Shown one piece after another: positions 55,818-64,000 of a stretch of DNA of 64,000 nucleotides. Every line of letters starts with the position of its first letter. The first letter of the stretch is position 1. Made by a program: the position numbers and the translations under genes. Below the pieces are notes generated by a model. It did no database searches. It was not told the origin of the DNA and worked only from the letters and a program-made list of their open reading frames with translations. This stretch comes from Benincasa hispida (Eukaryota > Streptophyta > Magnoliopsida > Cucurbitales > Cucurbitaceae), in assembly GCF_009727055.1 (NCBI RefSeq), contig NC_052357.1, positions 20,904,908 through 20,968,907 on the forward strand. Reading direction: 5' to 3'.

Positions 55818-58236
55818 TGTTGGATTTTATGTCTGAAAACTCATAGATAGAAAATGTAAATAATTGACTGTCATCAATAAAGAATTATCGATGTTATTTC
55901 AATAAGTGTTATAGATTGTGCTGAATTCGTTTTGTCCTAATAACCCTAAATCCAATCAACTAACATCCTAGGCTATTTTATGAATCTTGAACTATATGTG
56001 GTGAAATACAAGGATCATTGTTCAACATACAACATAAAGGGTCTATAGTATAGGGATAAGGTTGGGTACCTTATCCTAATGATACTATGGATACGACCCA
56101 CTTTGTATTTGATACAAATGCAATGATCCAACGCGTTCACATACGTGACACACAAATAGAGGTAACGTAGGCAATGAGTTTGCATAAGATCAAACCGTGA
56201 AATAGTAACCACTAGATGTAACTCCATTGACTAGTTAGGTTTCAATTTCAATAGGATGACCTACACAACATAGTCTTAATCCTTAGTCTATTATGAATTC
56301 TTGTTCACGAAGAATTGTCCTTTGATTTGTATGGGTAAGAGTGACCAGTTCGCCGACTCAATTTGCCTACCATTTTGGGTACAAGACCGAGTAGAGAGCT
56401 GAGAATATAATAATATAAGATGGATTTCACTCCTTCTTGACTATAGGGTAAGTAGTGATTGTTCTCTTAAATGGTGTCTCCGAGACTTGAACAAAGGGCC
56501 CTACTCTCTCACTAGCCTAAGAGGGTTTTCTATTTAATGGTTGGACCATAAACATGTTGTTTATTAGAGGAATAATGGTACTTAAAGGATAAATAAGTAA
56601 CTAAGTGTAAAACGGTAATTTTGACCTAGCTGATGTTACAAGCACTCGTGAAGGACTAAGTTGTTATTGATCTATATCAATGGATACAGAAATATATATA
56701 CAGTGAGAAGAGTGCAGTTGTGGGTCTTTAGTGGAGTGTACCCACAGTTAACGAAGATTGATTAATGTGGTCAATGAGATAAGTCAATTAATCTCACATC
56801 GTTGAAGCTTTTTATTTGTAGGTCCATGAGATCCCCTTCTTAGCTCGTAAAGGTATTGAGGTAATTATATTTTGAACCGAGTTTAAAATGTTCAAATTCA
56901 CTTAGGGAAATAGTATAATGTATTGATGCGTTCTCGTTATGCAATGGATTAATTACTATGTGAAACCTTACAAATGCATTTTTTTTACCTAGTTAAACCA
57001 AAGTATAAATCCAACTAGAATTCCTGGTGAATCTAGGGTCTAACTCAGAAATTGTGTTCTATTGATGCGTTAACAATGATTGTTTTGATATTTACGTGAG
57101 TTTCTTTGTTAAGTATGCAATGAGTTTGTTCCTATTCTATTGCTAAAATAAATAATGGTGGATGCAATGGTAATCACAACTATATGCAAAACAGCCTATG
57201 CGGAGAGATTTCAATTTCCAATGAATAAAAGTAGGGTTGAGAAAAAAGTATTCACTAACAATTCCCAAGTAATTGTATAAATCATGCATTCATGCAAATA
57301 ACTCAAGAGTCAAAACCTACACTTCGCAGTTTATTTAGCCATCATATCCTATTTTTAGGATGCATGCGATGAGTGTTTGACGTAAAAGATGTCTCTTTAT
57401 TCCTAAAGGTAATATCTTCTCGTTTTATGAGGTCTAATCTTTTTCTCTTTCAAGCATGGATTCATTTTATTTAGAACAATCTTTCGACTTATTCAAATAG
57501 TTTTTAAAGCATACATAAAACAAGTTGAATGCACGATTAAGCTTTACTTTGTTCATGTTAGTTGCAATGTTCTATTGCATGAAGCTATGAGTTCCTACCA
57601 TGCAAATCCATTTTTGGCATCAAGAATTTTCTTCTACGGTGACATCTTGTGATTACGTGAATAGATTTCTGCATTCACAAAGTATGATTTTTTATAACTT
57701 TTGGATTATGAGACTGTGTTCATATGCGATCACATAATATAATTAGTTCCATGGTTTTCTTACCATGTTGTCTTATTTTCCATGATTTTTCCTAATTATT
57801 TTAGGGAAAAGAGATATAATAACTTGTATTTCTACAAGTTATCATATATAATGATACACTATAATTTAAAGTTTATATTTTAGTTAAATTTTATAATATA
57901 AATTTAATTTTGGATATGATTCAAAATTAATTTAAGAGAATAAAATATTTGAAGGAGTTCAAATATTAATTTAATATGAATTGGATTCATATTAAAACTG
58001 TAGGTTAAAGTTAATGTGTATTAGATGCACAATAAAATATAGGTTATGAGAGAAATACAATTGAATATGATTCAAATGTAGGCTAAATTAATTATTTGAT
58101 TATCAATATGGTAATTAATTAACTGGAGAATTAATTAATTAATTAAAATTAAATTGATTTAATTAAATTAATTGAATTAAAACTATAGGTTATATGAGAG
58201 ATGTTCATTTGAATATGAATTAAGTGAAATTATTAA
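55818..58236 (+). repeat. copia LTR (family of copia B), interrupted
   Basis: Starts TGTTGGATTTTATGTCTGAA and carries the family blocks at 56020-56110 (GGGTCTATAGTATAGGGATA) and 56375-56850 (GTAAGTAGTGATTG, GAGGAATAATGGTACTTAAA, GGTAATTTTGACCTAG). Family-like AT-rich LTR sequence resumes at about 57850-58236. The intervening 56930-57850 is foreign to the other copies. The right end is cut by the next LTR at 58237. No internal domains, so a solo or partial LTR. Confidence 0.7.
56930..57850. other. unclassified insert in the copia LTR
   Basis: About 0.9 kb beginning near TGATGCGTTCTCGTTATGCA and ending near TTTAGGGAAAAGAGATATAA, with several ATGC-rich words (GCATGCGATGAG, AATCATGCATTCATGCAAAT). 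It is absent from the other three copies of this LTR family. No coding motif, clear terminal repeats or target duplication were seen. Confidence 0.5.
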
Positions 58237-60060
58237 TGTTCGGGTTTGTGCCTTAAAGTCTTGTGTCCAGTAGTTTGTAAACAACTTTGTACGTGATGTA
58301 TAATATAAATGATATTTACTTCACTACTTGACTTTGCACATTTAGATGTTTTTACCACAAACCAATAAACTTAATATCCCTGGTTATCTGTATGTAACTT
58401 AAGCATGTATGTGATGACATACAAGTGGATCATGTATTGAGTGATAACCAAAATGGTCTATAGTATATGGATATAGGAGGGAAACCTTATCCTCGTAACG
58501 CTACGGATGCGGCCCGCTTTGTGGAATGGTCACAAGTGTTGTGACTTGTTACGAGATGGTCTGATCCTAATCATTTGTGTAGAGAACATGCGAGCGGGAG
58601 CGTCCTATACAAAGAGTTTGTATAAGATCTGACCATGAAGTGTTAACGTCTCGTTATATAACACCGTTTATAACTAAGACTTCACTTCATTAGGATGACT
58701 ATAGGTAACATGACCTCAATCTTAAGTGAGTTGGGAACTCCTGCCATTGAGGGCGATCCTTTAATTTGCATGGGTGCGAGTGGCCAGAATGCCAACTCAA
58801 ACCTACCATTTTGGGGATTCGTCTGATTTGGGAGCTGGGAACTCAGCTACACAAGATGGAATTTACTCCTTCATCGAGGCAGGGGTAAGTAGATAGATAG
58901 CTCCCTTAAGGGCTGATTCCAGGGCTTGAACAATGTGGCGCCACGCACCTTCTCATGGCTCGAGAGGTATTCACACATAGTAGGACTATGTTGTATTGTT
59001 CATTAGAGGGATCAGTGGTACTTAAGGAGGAAAATGTAATTACAAGGGCAAAACGATAAATTGGTCTGCTGTAATTATGAGCATCTGTGAAAGGTCATCG
59101 TACTGATGATTGGTTATATCCAATGGACATAGAAATATATCTATGGAAAGAAGAGTTCAACTGTCGGTCTTTAGTAGAATGTCTGGCAGTTAACGGATGG
59201 TGGATATCGTGACTAAAGAGTTTAGTCAGCTATTCATGTATCGTTGTAGCTTCGAGCCATAGGTCCATAAGGTCTCCTTGGTAGCTTGGATACAATTTTA
59301 GAGTCAATTTTTGGGTCAATTTGAAATGTTCAAATTGACAAGAGGGAGTTCGATTATATATGATATAATTGAAAGAGTTAATTAAATATGATATAGTTAA
59401 CTTTATGTAGGAGATACATTAATTTGGAGGAAATTGGATATAAATATGATTTATATCTAGTAGAGGAAAATATTATAATTAATATATGATATTAACTATA
59501 TGTTATGAATATGATAAGATCACATTTATTGGACGGTTATAAAGGAAAATGGAAAGCGCCTCTTCTGTTCTAAATAACGGATGAGTGCATTATAAATAGC
59601 TGACGGTGTGTTGATCTTGGGGTGCGCGGACATTGTGAAAAGTGTCATCGTTTAGAAAATCAGTGCCTATGGGATAGTGACTGCATGATCACTTACATAT
59701 ACGATATTGCTAAGCGATCGTATTCTTTTCCTACACGATTGTTTAGACGATCGCTTACTTTGCCTACACGACTGTATACTTCACGTAAATGATCAAGCAT
59801 CTTGTCTATGCGATAGACGTCCGCATCTCCTACTTGCTTGATCGTTGTATATGGTCTCTCTTCCACCTTCCCTCTACCAAATCCAAACAAAGCCCACACT
59901 TTGGATTCTCACTCCAAGAATACTGAGGATTCTGAGTGGTGTTGTCTTCTCCGTTTCCTTCTGTCCGAGTGGTGATTGTTCAAGGTAGACGGTTGGGCTT
60001 CTGACTCGTTGTGAAGAAGAAATCTTCATCTGGTATGATTTCTTGATCTCTTTAGCATTA
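58237..60060 (+). repeat. copia LTR (family of copia B), second copy
   Basis: Starts TGTTCGGGTTTGTGCCTTAA and contains the family blocks through 59290 (TTTTGGGGATTCGTCTGATT, TTAGAGGGATCAGTGGTACT, TTGGTTATATCCAATGGACA). A TATA box at 59591 implies transcription starts near 59620, so R/U5 lies to its right. The right end is not certain: no CA end plus primer site was found, and the GATCG-rich sequence starting near 59690 continues past 60060. Confidence 0.7.
59591..59598 (+). promoter_or_regulatory. TATA box in the copia LTR
   Basis: TATAAATA after GAGTGCAT, placed before the GC-richer presumed R region. It sets plus orientation. Confidence 0.55.
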
Positions 60061-60377
60061 TGAAAGTATGTTTGAATGTATATGCAGTAATTCTATCACA
60101 ATAGATTGGTGCATAACAATTGCAAATACTTTCTTGGTGAGTGCATTTCTACACCGTTTAATCGTTAAATTGTTGTGGATGTGCGGATTTATGGATGTTT
60201 TCGTGGATGTTAGCCTCGGTTTGATTCAATGCTTTTACATTTGCAGTTGTTTGTAAAGGCCCTACGTTTTTTGTGCATTAATAATCGTTATCGAGTCTAT
60301 ATTCAAAGTCTGTTTGAGTTTTGAGTCGTTCTAGAAGAAGATCGGAGCAAGCGTTGTGGTTCTTCGAGGAAGGAAAC

Positions 60378-60614
60378 GATCAAGGGTTGATTACATCGTG
60401 TAGACGATAGAATATGTGATCGCTGTTGATCGCGTCGATTAGACGATGAGGTATGTGATCAAGTATTGATCGCATCGTACAGTCGATGGGGTACACGATC
60501 GGTGATGATCGCATTGTGTAGACGATTGAGTAAGCGATCAAGGGTTGATCGCATCGTGTCGAAGATCGGTTACGCGATCACTGAGTATCGGGTCATGTAG
60601 ACGATGTGATGCTC
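60378..60614 (+). repeat. 40-bp minisatellite rich in GATCG words, six units
   Basis: Units of alternating 40 and 39 bases start at 60378, 60418, 60457, 60497, 60536 and 60576. The consensus is GATCAAGGGTTGATCGCATC plus GTGTAGACGATGGGGTATGT. Each unit holds a GATC-N5-7-GATC pair and a TAGACGAT word. Units differ at several sites, so it is not recent. Confidence 0.92.
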
Positions 60615-60658
60615 GCGTATTGCTTTACACGCGCGCACTGGACGATCGTTAGGGCAAC

Positions 60659-60990
60659 AAGCTTCATCGCTTAGTAACTGACTAAACGATCGCTTAATAA
60701 CTGACTAAACGATCGCTTAGTAACATAAGTTAAATCGTTTATCTGTCGCCACGTTAAGTGATTGCATAGACGATCGTTTTGGTCAGCAAGCTTCATCGCT
60801 TAGTAACTAACTAAACGATCGCTTAGTAACGTAAGATAAATCGTTTACCTATCATTGCATTAAGTGACCGCATAGACGATCGTTTTGGTCAGCAAGCTTC
60901 ATCGCTTAGTAACTGACTAAACGATCGCTTAGTAACGCAAGGTAAATCGTTTCCTGTCACCGTGTTGAGCAATCGCATAGACGATCAGGC
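60659..60990 (+). repeat. 106-bp tandem repeat, three units
   Basis: Units start AAGCTTCATCGCTTAGTAAC at 60659, 60788 and 60894. The first is 129 bases because the internal block ACTGACTAAACGATCGCTTA is itself doubled. Each unit contains two ACGATCG sites and a TAAATCGTTT word. It follows the 40-bp array after a 44-bp spacer and shares its ACGATCG words. Confidence 0.93.
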
Positions 60991-61140
60991 TTCGTTGCCT
61001 CGTTGTTGTCTACGCAATCGTTTAATTTTTCTTCTATCGTCTAGTTTGCGTTAGACGATCGTCTACCTACGACATTTACTACACGATGGAGTCCTCCTGG
61101 TGGTTCAAGACCCGGTTCGCTTGTGAACCAGTTTTCTCGA

Positions 61141-61837
61141 TGAAAAATGTAATAGATAGAGTTATTTCATTCTGGTTTTATAAAGGCTCATCCCGGTCCA
61201 TTAATCCTTTATCTATTACATGCAATGTATGTTTTTAATATGTCATATGGTATGCATATATAGATAAATCCCACCTTAGGTCATGCATATTCTCTTTATT
61301 ATAAGTGTTATAATTTAGAAAAGCATGTTTTAATTTACATAAATGCATGCTCATGGATCATATAATATAAAAGTTATATTTATGTATGCTTTATTTTTTT
61401 TAACGTTATATTTATAAGCATAAATATTTCGTTATGTAGGATGAGTGTTTTAGTTGTTTATTTTATAAATGGTTATAAAATGAAATTAGAACTAAAATAA
61501 TTAGTAAAAGATTAATATGTAGCACATATATATATAGTAGACCTTTTGTCGAAGGCGGGTTCTGTCTAGGCTGGGGTATTTAAGATGACGGCAACGGAAC
61601 ACCCCTACCTGGGAACCTACCTGGAAAGGTAATTTAGATAGGTTTAATGTATGCATGCAAACTAAAGCCAGTCCATTAAAGAGTTTAATGTGGCTACTTG
61701 GATTTATTTTTTTTATTATTATTATTTCAAAGACAAAAGTTGTTTTTTTAACAAATTTTATAAATGACTTAAATCAGTAGCCGAATTGTCTAGGTTAATA
61801 AATCCTTAGGTAGAACATTCAGTGGGAGGTTCTAGGG
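61141..61837. other. AT-rich stretch, no gene
   Basis: Contains several TATGCATATATA/CATGCAT words, a pair of TAATAGATAGAG...CTTTATCTATTA complementary segments (about 61150 and 61205), and CCTACCTGGGAACCTACCTGG near 61605. No open frame with a domain was seen. It may be leader or internal sequence of the preceding LTR element. Confidence 0.45.
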
Positions 61838-62405
61838 GCATTTGATACTTCATTTTCACCTCTCGCGTTTCTCCTTCATAGTCCACACTATGAGATCTAC
61901 CCTCGGCCTCGAGGCACCTTTAAGAGGATAAGGTTATTTAGTCTCTTATCCTAATCTATCTTTTTCCATACGGTGAACGTATTAGGTCGGGACTCTGGGG
62001 CCGAAAAGGAGGGGTNGCATTTGATACTTCATTTTCACCTCTCGCGTTTCTCCTTCATAGTCCACACTATGAGATCTACCCTCGGCCTCGAGGCACCTTT
62101 GGTGTGTCTCCCTAATGGATGGTATTTGTGTAGGTAAATATCAAGGTGGATGGAGAGAGTGTTCATAGTAAGTGGGATCGGGAAATGTAACATCATATCC
62201 CTCGGTCTCCCTCGTTGGATTGAATAAAGTTTCTGCGCATTGCCTCGAGGCACCCTGGGTGTGTTCCCCTATAGGATGGCTGTTTTGTGCTTTCTTTGTT
62301 TGATCTCCTATAAGAGGATAAGGTTATTTAGTCTCTTATCCTAATCTATCTTTTTCCATACGGTGAACGTATTAGGTCGGGACTCTGGGGCCGAAAAGGA
62401 GGGGT
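61838..62405. other. single-N join flanked by two split duplications
   Basis: The N is at 62016. Block A (84 bases, starts GCATTTGATACTTCATTTTC) occurs at 61838-61921 and 62017-62100. Block B (95 bases, starts TAAGAGGATAAGGTTATTTA) occurs at 61921-62015 and 62311-62405. Left of the N, A and B are adjacent; right of it they are separated by 210 bases. This looks like two versions of one locus, with and without a 210-base segment, left end-to-end by scaffolding. Confidence 0.82.
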
Positions 62406-62429
62406 TACACTTTGATAACAGGCAGAAAT

Positions 62430-64000
62430 TGTCACACCCCACCCCGAACCCGTGGTCCCGAGCCCGCGGTGAGGCATGATATAATTTGTTACCACTTTAG
62501 CTCAACTACTAGTTTCTTTTAGTATATTTGCAGCGGAAAAATATTACATGCTTTTAATAGAAACTAGTTTATAAGTTTAAATTATAAAATATACATGGAA
62601 ATCCTATCCCGATAATCCGTCTTATTTACAGCTATTTTTTTTTACTTGTGGAAGACCTTAACTAATACCGCAACCTGGACTCGTTAGTTACCTGCACGGT
62701 AAACATAAAGACAAACCATGAACTTCTACAATGCTCAGTAAGTGGTAACACACGTATAAATCTTCCACTACAAACATGAGGTTTCCAAGTGAACCTCCAA
62801 CGAAGCATGAAGCTTTCACGAATCCACCTACACACATGGTAGATGTTTAATATACAATATCATAACAATAATACCAGCCGATGTGCACATAGCTCCTCCT
62901 ATCATGGACTCAGAAACTAGGCCCGTCGACCCTCTGACCATCCCACTTCAAGGATTCTCTATCCCACAGGCTCAGACACTAGACTCCTAGGTCCCTTGAC
63001 CATCCTGTAAGGATTTACTCTGGGCTTAGGTTCTAGGTCCTTAGATCCCCTGACCATCCCAATCATCATATATAACCTACAACATATTAATTTACGATAT
63101 GCTAAAAAATAACAAGGGAAGAATTAACCACTCACAGTGAAGTTATGGAGAACTTTCCACACAGTTCACCTGGTTTCCCTGATTCTAACGTTGGATCCTA
63201 TTTAGTTTTGAAGCTTATATTACTATCACTTCTGGGTCTTATCTCAAAACAATCCCCTCTTCAAAAATGTGTGAAAATGTCTTAACTACAATACCTTAAA
63301 TTTTTGCCTCCAAATTCCTTGGCGAAAGTTTTGAGTATCAAATTTACTCTTCTTGGCCCGGCTGTCTTCTTTTTGGTGAGCACCTCTCGGTTTTCCTTAA
63401 TTTCGACAGCCTTAGAGTTAGCATTTTGCTGAGGCAGCCCACACACAAAACTAGACGTAATTTAGAAACTTTTGGTTCAAGAATCACCTGATTCACACAA
63501 GTGGTTTGGAAGAACTAGTGGTTTGAAGTTGGCCTTTCGCTACTATCCAGACAGTTTGGCTCCTCTGCGTCTTTGTTGGAATCTCCGACCCACACTTAAT
63601 TTTTCTCTCTTCTTATTTTTGCTCTCTTTATGCTCTTTGAGAAAAGACTTGGTGTGTAGGTTGGAGTGGGGCGTCCCTCCTTTTATAGGCGTCCAAAAGC
63701 CTTCTAAGCTTGACACTTACTCTTACATGTGTTATTCTTAAAGTTTGCCAACCTACAGCCCCTTCCACCACTTGCTTGAGGTGTCTACCAACGCAAGGTT
63801 TGAGCCATGCAAGTGCTAGATGTCTCTCTTCTACCATGCCAACGCATGAGACTAAATTTGCATGTCTCCTCAAGCCTTCACCTCAATTTCTTAAGTCGGA
63901 AGGTTTATTCTCGACGAGCCACATGTTAGGATGACATTTTCCTTATGATCTCAGCATTCCTATGTGTTCATTCCCTTCCATATGCGTTCACTAGGGTGAT
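62430..64000 (-). repeat. Gypsy-type LTR, partial, runs off the window
   Basis: Starts (plus strand) TGTCACACCCCACCCCGAAC, the same terminal style as the LTR at 46475. Minus orientation is indicated by TTACTGAGCATTGTAGAAG on the minus strand (62728-62746) and by the TATA box at 63681-63688. It includes an imperfect ~60-bp repeat at about 62908-63062 (words CTAGGTCC and CTGACCATCC three times). It extends past the right edge, so whether it is a solo LTR or part of a full element is unknown. The short open frames at 63472-63934 have no domain. Confidence 0.72.
63681..63688 (-). promoter_or_regulatory. TATA box in the minus-strand LTR
   Basis: Minus strand CTATAAAAGGAGGGACG, a good plant TATA match (TATAAAAG) with a GC-rich downstream context, expected at the U3/R border. 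Confidence 0.6.

Noticed and set aside
59693..59899. 68-residue minus-strand open frame
   Set aside because: It lies in the presumed R region of a copia LTR and overlaps GATCG-rich repeats; no domain.
60378..60990. Bacterial-type GATC (Dam/SeqA or origin) array or bacterial contamination
   Set aside because: The flanks are plant copia LTR sequence and the units are diverged minisatellites; nothing bacterial is adjacent.

Overview
This window is AT-rich nuclear DNA from a flowering plant. The Ty1/copia coding remnants read like those common in cucurbit genomes, so a member of the Cucurbitaceae is my best guess; that is from memory of the family, not a search. The assembly looks like a draft: there are two single-base N joins (13066 and 62016), each flanked by duplicated sequence, and a palindromic sequencing-adapter insert at 40513-40550.

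Nearly everything is transposable-element sequence in nested layers. From the left: a decayed minus-strand copia remnant (1-2657); a plus-strand copia scrap (2660-2893); a second minus-strand copia element with its 3' LTR (3150-10795), whose gag is split by a solo Gypsy-type LTR (8600-10636, target duplication CAAGA); a broken kinase copy (10796-11838); and a copia LTR fragment (12203-13680). Next come an inverted-repeat element (13683-14225), a coding-poor Athila-like LTR element (15727-20726), and a third copia element with one full and one truncated LTR (21017-26340).

The only intact host-type gene is a single-exon-coding protein kinase on the minus strand at 30132-31043 (303 aa, MAPKKK-like). 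It has Asn in place of the DFG aspartate. The broken relative at 10796-11838 shares coding and upstream sequence with it, so a segment of about 1.4 kb was duplicated.

The right half holds a full-length but inactivated chromodomain-type Gypsy element (34210-42794, target duplication TGAAG) and a tandem duplication of non-coding DNA (43071-44663 and 44664-54050). One copy of that duplication carries a MITE, and the other carries an 8-kb Mutator-like element (45384-53421). The Mutator-like element encodes transposase and plant-mobile-domain remnants and is itself split by another solo LTR (46475-49308, target duplication GATGG). Beyond it lie a CACTA terminus, two adjacent copia LTRs (55818-58236 and 58237 onward), two unusual tandem arrays rich in GATCG/CGATCG words (60378-60990), and a minus-strand LTR that runs off the window end (62430-64000).

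I found no operon, RNA gene, CRISPR array or undescribed biochemical system. The notable content is the datable insertion order, the altered kinase, the duplicated PPT/LTR-start unit in the Gypsy element, the GATCG arrays and the assembly artefacts.
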